Shown here: one piece after another, positions 48,866 through 60,167 of the stretch
How positions within the stretch are numbered: the first letter of the stretch is position 1
How the letters are laid out: every line of letters begins with the position of its first letter
Made by a program: the position numbers and the translations under genes
The notes under the pieces: model-generated
Seen by the model: the letters and a program-made list of their open reading frames with translations, nothing else
Database searches by the model: none
What the model was told of the DNA's origin: nothing
NCBI GenBank assembly: GCA_963971285.1
Contig: OZ020244.1
Span: 20,088,001 to 20,152,000, forward strand
From: Astropecten irregularis
Lineage: Eukaryota; Echinodermata; Asteroidea; Paxillosida; Astropectinidae
Length of the DNA stretch: 64,000 nucleotides
Reading direction: 5' to 3'

Positions 48866-49018
48866 ATTATCCCCACGGGATCCGGCTGGTGGCGGCCATG
48901 AACAACCGCACCCTGATCACCTTCTGTGCCAACTCCCAGGAGGAGAAAATGAAGTTTGTGGCCGACCTGAGAGAAACCGTCCTGGAGGTCAATGAGATGG
49001 AAGACATCAGAATAGGAG
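48866..49018 (+). CDS. IQSEC1: IQSEC coding exon 10 (PH domain, C-terminal helix)
   Basis: It encodes (Y)YPHGIRLVAAMNNRTLITFC, then EEKMKFVADLRETVLEVNEM and EDIRIG. Vertebrate IQSECs show YYPNGIRLTSS and RKKFTDDLRESIAEVQEMEKHRI in the same place; the second part is the long C-terminal helix of PH. The acceptor is TCTCTTGCAG and the donor GGAG|GTCAGT, phase 1. Confidence 0.96.
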
Positions 49019-51465
49019 GTCAGTGCCATCTCATGAATATGCAAAACAATGGTCATGAATATTCAATATCAAGTCATGCATATTCACAAATTGACTTCAA
49101 GTTAGGAGTATATATCCTGTTTGCATCTATCCTTTTGTGATGGACGGATAAGTTTTTTGATTTCAGAAGAATGTGTGCATACTTATTTTGCTTGATATTT
49201 ATTTTTGGTCAGTTTCCTTTGAATTCATAAATATTCAGTTTTTTCATCGGTTTGTTCAAGATACTGATCAAAGGCACTTTTTTGTCAATGGTGTTTAGGT
49301 TTTTTTGTAGGTCAACATGTACAACATTATTACAACATACACCCTCCTTTCATCATATGATATTGATTGTCCTTTGCATGATGTAACAAAATAACAAACC
49401 AAGATCCTCATTGGACTCTTAACCCAGTCCCCTGGCTGATCTCTGCTTCATCTAACCCTTGATTTTCGTTTGTATCACGTTATCTTTTTAGTTTTGGATT
49501 TTATTTATTATGTTTGTTCCTCTACCCTTTTACACTTTCAGTCCCGTTAACGGTACATCACAGCCTTATAGGTTGGCGTGTACGTGACGTTAATGGGGCT
49601 TGGAATTTGTAAAGGGACCGAGGAGGTTGAACCCTGTTACCTGAAACCTTATATCCCATGATAATGTGACATTCAATCCATTTCTGTGATTTTTTTCTTG
49701 TACAAAATTCCCGGATGAGAAGCTGCAAGACAAGAATGTTATTTGAGTTTTTCCTTCCCAGTAACCCCAAAGTAGCTGAGTCTTCTTTATAACGTCAATT
49801 ATGTCCTGTATGCTTCCTGTAACAATTGAGGGTAGACTTTGGGCCTTTACTAAACCAGGTTTGAGGCTAGGCTTCGGACCTCTTTTGCTACCGCCATTTG
49901 AGGCCCACAAAATGAAATGAATAGATTTGGCCACATGATGAAGCTGAAGAATGCCTCCAGCTTCAACATGTATCTCAATACCTTCTTTTCATTCAGGACA
50001 CAAAATGGCTTTAGAAAAATAAAATCCCAAGCCTAGCCTCCTCATCTCAAGCCTCATTTGGTAAAAGGCCCTGTGATGAGCTGCGTGAAAATGTCGGGAA
50101 AATGTTGGCACCTGGACTTAATCCAGTGATTTAACCACAGTGCTGTTGATAAGGAGACAGACTGGTCTGATGCCCATACACTGTAGGTTCCACATGTAGG
50201 GATCTTATTTGGAGAGGTGGGAATGTTGAAACTTGATACTGCTATGAAACATTTCATTACTACAGTAGGTCCGTTATTTAAGGCAAGAATATGTCAGTGA
50301 TGTATAAGTTTGGCCTGTAAAAACTGCTGGATGAAATGTATTCATTTTTGTAATTTGTTTTTGTTAATTAATTGATTGATTAATTTTATTTCTTATTATT
50401 TAAGTTGGTTTTAGCGGGGGCTATAAGCGTCCACATTTTTTGTTTCTTCATCTGTTGTGGATTCATTGCATTTCATCATATTGGCTGAATTAGTTTTGGG
50501 GATCACCTCCATAAAGAGGACATAGGGCCACTCCTTTGGGGTGGGGCACATCTGAAAAACCACACCCATGTAGCATCAGTAAACTTGCATCATGCGATTA
50601 TTGTTCAATAAGCAGACTAGAGTCATAATGGTAGCCTAGTTAGTGTGATAAAAGTCAAATAGACAAAACAACACAAGGTGGTGGTAGCGCTTCGAAGGTC
50701 ACGGTAACGGGGAACTTGCCGCACGAGAATCAGCAAAGGACCGTTTCGGCTTCGCTCTAATGCCCCACCCATGTGTGTTTTACATACCGCGTGTGACATA
50801 TTTTGACCGGGGCTTTCGTGGTCACCTGATTAAAAAGCATCATCCAATTCAGTGGTCAATGCCCACAGTTTGATTGACAAGCCGGAAGGGTCCATTACTT
50901 CATCAGAGGCAATGATGGGGGAAAATCTTCTCACACCTGTCACAGAGTCTCACATTCAAAGCTCAAAAAGGTTTCTAGGTAAATAGTTTCGTAGAGAAAC
51001 ATGTGTCCAAACTCCGGAGCAACTTTAGTCCTTGCAAAGCGGTCTACCAACCACTCTCCCTGTTGAATGCGGCATCTACAGCTTTGAAAAAGTGGAAACC
51101 AATCTCCTCTCTGTTATTGAACAAAAATTATATGATAAGCAATTAGAAGCGGTATTAAGCTGAATAGATCAGTAGAAGTTGGCTGATGCTTACATGGACG
51201 TCGTATAAATCCTGCCCCTCAAATCGGGTAGTATAACCCATAACGAAGTTGTCACCCTTCCGTGGAAAAAAAAAACGGTCCTGATTTAATAACTGCATCC
51301 TAAAGCACTGTCATCTTCCTTCATCGTGGCAAGAACACCCTTTGAATTCACCAAGAGTTACTTTTGCATTTTGTTTTCTTACCTTTCCTCCCTTGACCCC
51401 TGACCCCCGACCCCCTGACTCCCCCTCATACTCTGTACCATGCTTTCCCTCCATTCCTCCTTTAG

Positions 51466-51498
51466 TTTACCCCCCACGGGAAATGTGCCCCTGGGAAG
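51466..51498 (+). CDS. Candidate 33-nt cassette microexon of IQSEC
   Basis: A very C/T-rich tract (from about 51370) ends in CCTCCTTTAG, followed by 33 open bases and a near-consensus donor GGGAAG|GTATGT. Placed between exons 10 and 11 it keeps phase 1 on both sides and inserts VYPPREMCPWE between EDIRIG and AELERQK, just after the PH domain. Microexons of this size are common in neuronal genes of animals. I know no matching segment in other IQSECs, so chance remains possible. Confidence 0.4.
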
Positions 51499-52495
51499 GT
51501 ATGTATGCTCATGTTACCATAGTGACGCATCAGTTCTTGGTGGATTATTTGCTTCCTCTGTGTGTGTGCTCTTCTGTTTTTTTTTACATACACACTGTGC
51601 TCCTCAGATCAGAAAGGTCGTGCTTTCTCTAGTGACATTCTGTGAACTTGCGCACAACCCATAGAGGGCCGTTGTCAAGTTACAGAAAAAACAACCCAAA
51701 CAAAGTCACCATTTTCTCAAAAATTGAGGCATTCTTGTCGTTAACCATCATAATTCGAAGGTTAAACTAAAAAGATTTCCTCGCAGTATTTCTCGACCCG
51801 AAACAACGGCGATGCTTTCGGGGGTCCAAAAATCTGGTTGGTTAAATTTGTGTGTAGATCTTGAGAAGAGATGAAGGAAATGTCCACAGTTAGTATGTAG
51901 CACAAAGTGGTGTGTTTCGGTTTAATGTGTGTGCGTATTTTATATTCGTTCATTTTTTGGGTGTGTGGTGATAATTCGTGTTTCTGCACAAGCTTCAAGT
52001 TTAATGTGTATACCAGTTATGGTGTTGTGTACATAGCATCAATGCATGTGTTACGTACTTTTTTTTTCTTGTGTGTTTTGCTTGGGATGTACTGAGTGAC
52101 CATTTTGTGTCCAATTTTGGAGACAGAAACATGGAGTTAGAGATTAACCGTTAGTTTTGGGAGCCAGCGGCACTAAAAAGGCATTCGTGGATGCTTTTCA
52201 TTCCAAAATGCGGACTTAATCAGTATTATGAGTAGTTTCTGCATTAGGCTGGCATTATAGGAGCTTAACTTGCTAGGAATGGTAGCCAACTCGTTACAGT
52301 AATATAGTTTTGTGGTATGTACGTATGTATATGAAAGGAATATGATACTCAAACTTAATTTCTCTAGCATTGTTTGTCATGTTTTTTTCATGAATGATAT
52401 TAATTAATTCACCAATGGGTCTTTTTAAATTTGCTCGCTCTTGTTAATGCTTCTGGCTTTTTCGGGGATGTGTGTTTTTGGTTTTTTCTTCACAG

Positions 52496-52555
52496 CTTTT
52501 CGCAGTCAAGATAGAAACTGGAAGGCTCATATGAGCAAGTTAAAGTCTCACACAT
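52496..52555 (+). CDS. Weak candidate 60-nt cassette exon of IQSEC
   Basis: An acceptor with a T-rich tract (GGTTTTTTCTTCACAG) precedes 60 open bases and the donor-like CAT|GTAAAC. In phase 1 it would add a basic stretch beginning AFRSQDRNWKAHMSKLKSHT. Length is a multiple of three and phase is kept, but the donor is mediocre and no homologous segment is known to me. Confidence 0.18.
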
Positions 52556-53634
52556 GTAAACGTATGAACAAGTTTCTTTTTGATTCATCCCCCTCCTTTA
52601 CAACGTTTTTTGTTTCAAAGCGCCAAAGCTCAGAAAAAAAATCAAAAAACGTCCATGGTCCAATGCCAGCCATAAAAGCAATTATTTTCCAGCGGCCTCA
52701 TTCTTGTATAGTCTGGCACAAAGTGAATTGTCCAAAGCAGCAGGTGGGGTCAGTTACCAGACTAGGCGTTTCTGTTACAAACACTATAATGAAAATGAAA
52801 ATAATATGAAACCGACTCGTTGATTTCAGAAACTTGAGCCTAAAATTATGAATCACTTCCTTTAAAAAGCTTCTGGATCTTTAGCAACGATTACTTGGTG
52901 TTAGCTGTAGGAGTTATTAAGCAATGCATGACTACATTTCTCTTTAAGGTGGGGCCCCCGTCTCAAGGCCCAAAAGCCCTGGATCGGACGACTCCAACTC
53001 CATCCCCCTCCCCCAAAAAAAGATTACAGAAGGGGCTCTGAGGTTTTGCAAAATGTGATTCACTGACTGGCCACTTCCCTTTCAGAAATGATTCCTTGGC
53101 GACGATCCGTAAGCACTGGGATCCCAATCATAAATGCTGCTGAATTTAGCTCGGTACTCTAGCTGTGCTCTCTTGGGCCCGGTTCATATTTCATCCAAGT
53201 AGCGAAGTGAATATGACGCTGTACATTTAGCAGCGAACAATTTGCACAAGTCAAAATGCGCTCGACTTCTTGTGAATATTCGTTGTAAATATCCAGTTGT
53301 GATGTCAGCTTTGCTTCCCACAAAATATGAATCAGGTTTTAGTTTTACACGCATCATCCATTTACGTTCCCTCTGGCTCGATATTACAAACACAAAAAAG
53401 ACGATTCTGGCTCAAGCACTAATTTAATCGAATTGGGTTTGGACAACAACATTTTAGGGGGGAAAAAAACACCAAGTAATTTTACCTTTCGATTAATTTT
53501 AAACATTTGATTTTTTGTTCATTTTATTTTTTAGTTGATGCCATTTTAGTTTTGATTTTGAATTTTTGGTTCGTGCTTCTTCAACTGAAATTCAGTGTGT
53601 TGACTTTACTCAGAGCTAAGCGTCCGTGGTTTAA

Positions 53635-53980
53635 AGGGATGGTACAGAACTGGTATTTGCGACAACCGTTGCAACCGATGTAATCCATCATATACCTTAA
53701 CTGACAAATCTGTAGAAGTTTGAGGTCAATCAGCCATCATGAGAAAATAGTGAACACCCGTGTACAGAAAACTTTACACATTTCAACGAATGAATAAAAT
53801 GCTTTGAAGCGATTTATTCCAATCGGAAAATAGTTTCATTTATTTCCCAACGAATATGGCATTTCAGACAAAAACATTTCATGGGATGTTTTCTCCTATC
53901 ATCACCATTATACCGTGTAAGTTTTATGTGAATCTGTGATCATGAAGTGTATTTTGTCTGACCAATTCTGTACCATCCCT
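53635..53980. mobile_element. MITE with TTAA target duplication
   Basis: Terminal repeats AGGGATGGTACAGAACTGG and CCAATTCTGTACCATCCCT are inverted with one mismatch in 19. TTAA flanks both sides (53631-53634, 53981-53984). TTAA duplication is the mark of piggyBac-type transposition; the 346-bp element has no coding capacity. Confidence 0.88.
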
Positions 53981-54285
53981 TTAAGTTGAACGAAAAAATA
54001 AGAAACAAATTCAGGCAAAAATGTAATGTCACTATAAATTGAATGTACTAGCAGTCTAGCACCCCTGTGAGTACACAGTATGGACACGTCTGTGAGATTT
54101 ACTTTCAAGTTTCAAGGAATGGCCCAAATTGCCGGAAAGTGTCGAGGAACATGTTGCACCAATTAGTCACAGATGTATGTGAAGACATGGCATAGGCATA
54201 CATGCCACATTATGATGGCTTCCAAATGTCACCATATGCTCAAACACTCCCCTCTCGAAACAATTCATGTCTCTGTGATTGTCCT

Positions 54286-54427
54286 GGGGCCTGTTTGTTT
54301 CAGGAACAAGATCAGTGATCTGGCGCGCAAAAGCTGATCTGGGTCGCATTTTAGCATTTCCTGCCTGGGATGGGATTTGTAAGATCAAATATGGCAATTA
54401 AGATCAGCATCTAAACAAACATGCCCC
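54286..54427. mobile_element. MITE, CTGTTTGTTT/AAACAAACATG family, copy 2
   Basis: GGGGCCTGTTTGTTT opposes AAACAAACATGCCCC as terminal inverted repeats. About 142 bp; aligns throughout with 23985-24126. Confidence 0.8.
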
Positions 54428-54832
54428 TAATCTCCATGCAATGCAATCTTCTTTAAATAGTCTTTGATATTGCGTTGCCCCCATCCAGCAAGTCATAATT
54501 TGTGAATAAAATTCCTTTTTTATTTTTGTAGGATTGCTCAATTATTTGAGAAAAGATGGCAGTGTTATATGACACCGTACATGTACAGTGTATGTTACAC
54601 CTGCCAAATACATCATGAACAAATACTGCCATGACCCCACCCCCTAAAAACTGCATGATATCAAAGAATGCTGCTATTGTTTCCATTGTCATTTCTGAAG
54701 AATTCATTAACTTCATGAAGTCCATTTCCCAACGACAATTAATCATTCATCATTTATCTTTTTTTTTTCTTCTTCTTTTTTTGGACTCAAATGACGGTGT
54801 GAAGAGTTTAACGGGAATGAAATATCTGTAAC

Positions 54833-54972
54833 TTTGTTGAAAGAAAAATTGACCGGAGCGGGGTTTGAATTACCTGAGACCTTATGAATACCGTTCTGGT
54901 GCTCTACCAACTGAGCCATCCAGCCCTATGTTGCCAGTGTCCCCAATAGTCAATTATTTTTGTTCTTTCATT
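54833..54972 (-). mobile_element. tRNA-like foldback element, second copy
   Basis: Reverse orientation: GAAAGAAAAATTGAC then the core (54851-54925) with CTCTACCAACTGAGCCATCC, then GTCAATTATTTTTGTTCTTT. The leader CCAATAGTC matches the best copy, showing that the leader belongs to the element. Confidence 0.75.
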
Positions 54973-56111
54973 TTTGAAATTTACTAAGGGCTCTAAGTCG
55001 TGGCCCCTCAACCCAAGATGTCAGATAGGCTGGGAGAGTGGAATTATTCTCTCTCTTGGGGCGGGTGGTGCCGTCTACCCCAGCATTCATCAAATATTTT
55101 TTCACAGTTTTTGGTGACACTTTGTTGTCGTGTTTAATAGCAAAATGTGCATTGATTGTCAATTTTGTTGAAATTTTGTTGTGCATGGAGTTCTTTTTTG
55201 TTGTTGTTCATTTCACCATATGCTTGTATTCTTAAAAGCATTTTACCATTTTCTTGGTTGATTATCAGAATTTATTTGGTTCAGTTCTTCCTTTTAACCC
55301 TCCCATTCGGACCCTCACCAATCCTCCAAAACACCCAAAAACATGTAGCACATAGAAATATAAACACAATTGAAAAATGGCTCAGTTCAAATTTGGTTGT
55401 ATTTTTTTGCATTCAATCTCTTATTTGAAAGTATACAGTTTTTTCAGCACATTAGCAAATTCAGAATTTTTCAGCAATTAGTAATTATTGTTTTAGTTTT
55501 CTTTTCAATTTCCAGTTGGTTTCGACTGCATTTGATTTGCTTTTGTCTTTCTCTTTGGAAATGCCTCATGTAGTAGATTAATATTAGAATTAAAAGAAGA
55601 TATGTAATAAATTCTTGGGAAATTCCAACATGTTGCTTTTTTCAGCATTTGGGTAATGAAAATGTGAACTAAAGATATGTTTCGGTTTTTGGTATAAAGT
55701 CTCATTACGTAAACCATTTCCTGAATGGTATGATATAATTGATGCATTGTTTTTTTAGTAGATGTTAGTTTCTTGTCTTTTATCAATTTGAATCAAAATC
55801 ATTGAATCAAATAATCCATACCTTACACATGCAAATCTGCCAAAATCTATCTCATGCGTTGTAGGAGTTTGACGAACTCAGGACTGCACTTCCCTGGTGC
55901 TGTGACATCTTACAGGGCTCGATAAGCAAACGTGAACTTAAATCCAAAGTTTGGCTAACTAACTGCAATAATGCACAGAGATGGATTTTGGTAGATTCGG
56001 AAAGGCTAGCCAAAAATATCCAGGAGTTTTTAAGGGTATGGTGAAAATGGTAGGGTTGTTTGTTTTTGTTTTTGTTTACATGGTGTCCTTTGCTTTCCTT
56101 CTTTCCAACAG

Positions 56112-56312
56112 CTGAGCTGGAACGGCAGAAGATTGTCCGTAAGAGCCAGGCCAGCACAGCCGACTCCGGCCTGGGTCTAGACACGGAGAGCCTGGCCAGT
56201 ACGCAGAACCTGAGCGGCAGCATGGACTCCCTAGCGCCGCAGGCTAGCGACAGCAACAGCCTGAAGAGATCAGCGCTGTCTAACTCACTGATGGATCTAA
56301 AGGAAGCATCAT
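56112..56312 (+). CDS. IQSEC1: IQSEC coding exon 11 (post-PH helix and Ser-rich tail)
   Basis: It encodes AELERQKIVRKSQASTADSG, then LGLDTESLASTQNLSGSMDS and LKRSALSNSLMDLKEAS. Vertebrate IQSECs read ESELEKQKGVV after PH and later LKRSALSSSLRDLSEAG, so both ends of the exon are anchored. The rest is a Ser/Asp-rich, phosphorylation-prone tail. The acceptor is TTTCCAACAG and the donor CATCAT|GTAGGT, phase 1. Confidence 0.95.
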
Positions 56313-56933
56313 GTAGGTTTCACTTTTACATAAAAACTGTCACTTCTAGCTTGTAGGCATGCTTTTAGCTAGGTACCGATACGAACCTCCTTAGGGTTAC
56401 TGGTTGATACTCCATATCTTCCTACTTCCTACATCCAGGGGCCAATTATTCATAGAGCTGCTTAAGCACCAAAATTTGCTTGAACACCAAAATCCGTGGT
56501 AAATGAAACCAGTATGCCAGCCAAAACTCCTTGTGAATGTTAAGCTCAGCAAACAATGGCCGGATTCAAGTCAAAAGCAGTAAACATCACACAAAAATTT
56601 GGTTGATAATCCTGTTTGGTTAAGGAAGACTTTTCATGCTTAACCAAAATTTGTGCTTAAGCAGCTCTATGAAATTGCCCCCCGGTTGAAGGGCTAATCA
56701 ATCAAATGAACGAAACTGAAATAGTGTACAATTGTACATAGTAATAAAAAACATTATGTACTCAAAACAAAAATTATAAAAACAAACAAAACTGTAAACT
56801 TATTGTCCTTGTATATTTCATATTATTTGTCCTTCTTAAAATTATTTGTGTTGTTGAGTTGTAATTTTCTTGCGTTGATGTTGTTGATGTTGTTGAAATT
56901 ATTTTCAATCTTCTTCATCCTCTTTCCCAACAG
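56313..56933 (+). other. IQSEC intron 11
   Basis: GTAGGT to TCCCAACAG, largely occupied by a MITE at 56438-56683. Confidence 0.85.
56438..56683. mobile_element. MITE, GGGGCCAATTTCAT family, copy 6 (diverged)
   Basis: Ends GGGGCCAATTATTCATAGAG and CTCTATGAAATTGCCCCCC; CTTAAGCACC arms and TTTGGTTGATAATCCTG mark it as a diverged subfamily. Confidence 0.83.
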
Positions 56934-56980
56934 CGAAGAAAAACCACAGAAATAGTGCCAGCTCATTAGACAGTGGTGTG
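56934..56980 (+). CDS. IQSEC1: IQSEC coding exon 12 (short conserved tail exon)
   Basis: This 47-nt exon encodes (S)KKNHRNSASSLDSGV, equal to KRGRRSSAGSLDSNV in vertebrate IQSECs, including the basic-then-SLDS signature. It lies between CTTTCCCAACAG and GTGTG|GTACGT and leaves phase 0. It falls just before the point where vertebrate IQSEC isoforms diverge into alternative C-termini. Confidence 0.93.
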
Positions 56981-57932
56981 GTACGTATTATTTTTACTCT
57001 GCTTCATTTGGGGGTTTTATCAAACTGCTCCTTTGAAATACATTTTTGCCAAGTGCGGTGCTCTTCATGTGAAGCCCAGCTAGTAAATAAAAATGTCTTT
57101 CAAGGAAAACAAAGAAATTTTTATAGTTGACACTGTTTTTCTAGTTACCCGAATTTTACCACATTTGCCAAAACAAGACCATCTTAGTATACTCTTAGAG
57201 TTATAAGACAAGTGGGCCAATTTGGGTTATAAGTTCCAAGAATGGGGGATAGTTACCTCTAAATGTTTGACTTTGGCAGACTCAAGAAGGTCTCTAGACA
57301 AAACTCTTCAGTCTGTTGATTTCAAGGGATTGAAGTGACACAATAAGGATATAAAACAAAAGTGAGATTTCACCTCTGAGAAGTTATCATGGGAATGTTG
57401 TAATTGGGGATATTGTTTAGAGGTGGCTTTTTTGTGTGTTTCAACCTGATCACTTCGACTGCTTTTGCCCTCGCATAATTTCCTAATGCCATTTATTATT
57501 CAAGCATAATTAATCTTGTGACTTGAAAATCTGTCTGCTGTTTTCCATGTTTATTTTTTCCATGTTAGCACATCTATGTACAAAACAAAGAAGTCTTTCA
57601 ATTATTATCTTTCCTATTGTCATCTATGCTCATGCTCAATCTGTTTATCAGAAAAATGACTGATGAAGAAAAACAAACAACCAAAAGACAATCGGTTTTT
57701 ATAGCTTAGTGCTAATGCAGATTTTCTTTTATTGATGGGAATTAAGTATGGTAGAAGTTTATAGTGCACTGTGTGAAGTACTCACTTTGGGTTTGTTCTG
57801 GCTAAACCAGAGGTGTGAGCTGGTCATTCTTCGGCCAGCGTGCTCGTTCCATCTCGGAGCCGTACTGACCAGAACGTGCAGTCTTTACCTTTGTCTCTCT
57901 CAGATACACCCCATTTGTTTTTTTCCTCTTAG

Positions 57933-58061
57933 GAGCTGCAAGATATGTGGCAGTATACACACCAATTGAATCTGCACCAATTATGTTGGGACGTTTACCA
58001 GGAATTGAAGAATATCTTTGAGAATATGACTAGGGTGGGGGTCGTTGCAATTGAAGGAGAG
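57933..58061 (+). CDS. Candidate alternative IQSEC exon (43 codons)
   Basis: The acceptor CATTTGTTTTTTTCCTCTTAG is strong. In phase 0, as exon 12 requires, the frame reads ELQDMWQYTHQLNLHQLCWD, then VYQELKNIFENMTR and VGVVAIEGE. Two donors keep frame: GAGAG|GTGTGT (129 nt) and ACTAGG|GTGGGG at 58034 (102 nt). Read through, it stops at TAG 58068-58070, so it could also be a last exon. The heptad-like Leu/Ile/Trp pattern hints at a helix. No homologue is known to me. Confidence 0.35.
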
Positions 58062-58927
58062 GTGTGTTAGGGTCCAGGAACATTTTGTGGTGGGGGGATG
58101 CACTCTGTCACATATCTTACATGGTGTATCCGCTGGGAAGGGTCTATTCACGTTGTGTGCACGGTGTAAACGTTACCGAAATTGGTATGCCTCTGTCCAT
58201 GCGGAGCCGGAAATCTTATTTAATAGGACACAATTGTTTGTGACTGAGAGGGTGTGTTTGAGATTTTCTTGACCGATGTTTAAAAGCACTATGTATATGT
58301 CTGCTCTTTTTTCTCCATTCCTACCCATCTTCTCTGCACCCTTGCTCTCTAACACACATTGACATCGTATAGTGGGCCATCACGCGCATTGTGGCTGTGT
58401 GAGTCTTAATCCAAAGTCTGGAATGGTCAAAAAGTGCACGTGTATTAAACGATTAACAACCATGTACATGTAGTGTCCGCATAGCCGGTAGCCTTCAAAA
58501 CCAATGCATTTTGGGGGTCAGGGTATTGTTGGGAGTGCCTATAACTTCTCCCCCGTCCCGGCCCCCTTCGCATCTCAGCGGTGGATGGATTTTGTTACTT
58601 CCACTAGTGTTCCACCAATAAGTGGCTAATCCATCCACCACAGGGCGATGGGATGAAGAAGGCAATGCTCAACATCCCTGTGATGCATGGTTTCTAGGTT
58701 GCCGGCTACGGGCCTTGAATGTTGCACCTTGCTTTGAATGTTCGAGAATTATGATCACAGAGTTTATGAAATGTTAAGAATGTTTGCCAACATTTATGCG
58801 ATTTGTCTGGGATTTTGTTTTCCACAAAATTTATAATGATTTTTTTTTTCACGATTCTTGTTTAAGTAGAAGCACATACGTGAAATGTTTAAAACATTTC
58901 CCGGGATTGATAAGTAATTCATTGAAA

Positions 58928-59560
58928 GGGATGATTGGTTGGGAGGGGATTGGTTGGGAGTGGATTGGTTTAGAGGGGATTGGTTTTGTTGTGGATTGGT
59001 TGGCAGGGGATGGTTTGGAGGGGATTGGTTGAGAGGGGATTGGTTGGGAGGGGATTGGTTTTGTTGTGGATTGGTTGGCAGGGGATGGTTTGGAGGGGAT
59101 TGGTTGAGAGGGGATTGGTTGGGAGGGGATTGGTTTTGTTGTGGATTGGTTGGCAGGGGATTGGTTTGGAGGGGATTGGTTGAGAGGGGATTGGTTGGGA
59201 GGGGATTGGTTTAGAGGGGATTGGTTTTGTTGTGGATTGGTTGGCAGGGGATTGGTTTGGAGGGGATTGGTTGGCAGGGGATTGGTTGGGAGGGGATTGG
59301 TTTTGTTGTGGATTGGTTGGGAGGTGATTGGTTGGGAGGGGTTTGGTTTTGTTGTGGATTGGTTGGGAGGGGATTGGTTTAGAGGGGATTGGTTTTGTTG
59401 TGGATTGGTTTGGAGGGGATAGGTTGAGAGGGGATTGGTTGAGAGGGGATTGGTTTGGAGGGGATTGGTTTGGAGGGGATTGGTTGGGAGTGGATTGGTT
59501 GGGTTGTGGATTGGTTGTAAAGGAATTGGTTGGGAGGGGATTGGTTGGGAGGAGATTGGA
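58928..59560. repeat. 15-bp G-rich minisatellite in IQSEC intron 12
   Basis: About 42 units close to GGGATTGGTTGGGAG, with variants (TTGTTGTGG, TTGAGAG, TTGGCAG, TTTAGAG) that recur in order as a roughly 74-75 bp higher-order unit. The + strand is almost free of C. Because 15 is a multiple of three, several frames on both strands stay open and give five-residue repeat peptides (such as PTNPL or NQSPP) that I do not regard as genes. Confidence 0.95.
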
Positions 59561-60014
59561 TTTATATAAAAGACACACCCTTGTCTTGTTAATAGCCTGT
59601 GCATCTACTTTCCCAATGTTAGACATCGTGCATGTTATTGTTCTGTTGGTTTTAGAGCTATGTACTAGTTGCGTTTGTAGTTATAGGTTCCATGTTTAGA
59701 GGTTTGTTTGTACCCAGTGGCGACCTTTGACTCTATATACTTTGTCAGTTGTCCTGTAGTTAGCCTTCTCTGTAAAAGCCAGAATGCTACTAAGCCTGTA
59801 TTGCTTTGGATGAAACAGCAACATTGCTTGATGCATTTTTACTGACATAAACCTAGAAGAACGTGGGTACCAACTACATGCTGTCCCATGTTGCGGCTTT
59901 CCAGCATGCGAAACTTGCATGAAAGGAGGTATGTCAGTTCATTGAGGTGATCTTATATTCTGTTTTTAAACTTTCTTTTTCCTTTTATTTCCCTCTAAAC
60001 CTACCTCACCGCAG

Positions 60015-60167
60015 ACCCTGGATATCAACGCCACAATGCCCCTCCCCCGAAAAAACCGAGCCAACACCAACCCCATCAGTTCAGTCTTCACCTCCCAACG
60101 CAACAAGGTCTCCAAACCCAGCCTCGACCTCAGCACCGCGGGCAGCAGCGACAACTCGGACTCGTGA
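60015..60167 (+). CDS. IQSEC1: IQSEC coding exon 13 (C-terminal exon with stop)
   Basis: It follows CTACCTCACCGCAG in phase 0 and encodes TLDINATMPLPRKNRANTNP, then ISSVFTSQRNKVSKPS and LDLSTAGSSDNSDS, with TGA at 60165-60167. The PNSSSLLGSLFGSKRGK stretch of long vertebrate IQSEC1 C-termini looks like a distant counterpart of NPISSVFTSQRNKVSK. The protein ends in an acidic Ser/Asp tail, not in the PDZ-ligand type end of the long vertebrate forms. Confidence 0.85.
   Translation, partial: TLDINATMPLPRKNRANTNPISSVFTSQRNKVSKPSLDLSTAGSSDNSDS

Larger units (their letters stand above)
49019..56111 (+). other. IQSEC intron 10
   Basis: GTCAGT to TTTCCAACAG, 7.1 kb. It contains two candidate cassette exons (51466-51498, 52496-52555), a TTAA-flanked MITE (53635-53980), a GGGGCCTGTTTGTTT MITE (54286-54427) and a tRNA-like foldback (54833-54972). 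Confidence 0.8.
56981..60014 (+). other. IQSEC intron 12
   Basis: GTACGT to CTCACCGCAG. It holds a candidate alternative exon (57933-58061) and a 633-bp minisatellite (58928-59560). Confidence 0.8.

Noticed and set aside
58644-58697. Short terminal exon reading GDGMKKAMLNIPVMHGF then stop
   Set aside because: Phase fits exon 12, but the acceptor lacks a pyrimidine tract and the frame is only 17 codons.
58928-59560. CRISPR-like regular array
   Set aside because: Units are contiguous 15-mers without unique spacers, in a nuclear intron.
58849-59626. Long - strand open frames of 251 and 218 codons with PTNPL and NQSPP repeats
   Set aside because: They are the translation of a 15-bp minisatellite whose period is a multiple of three, so several frames are open at once on both strands. 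No start or promoter support.
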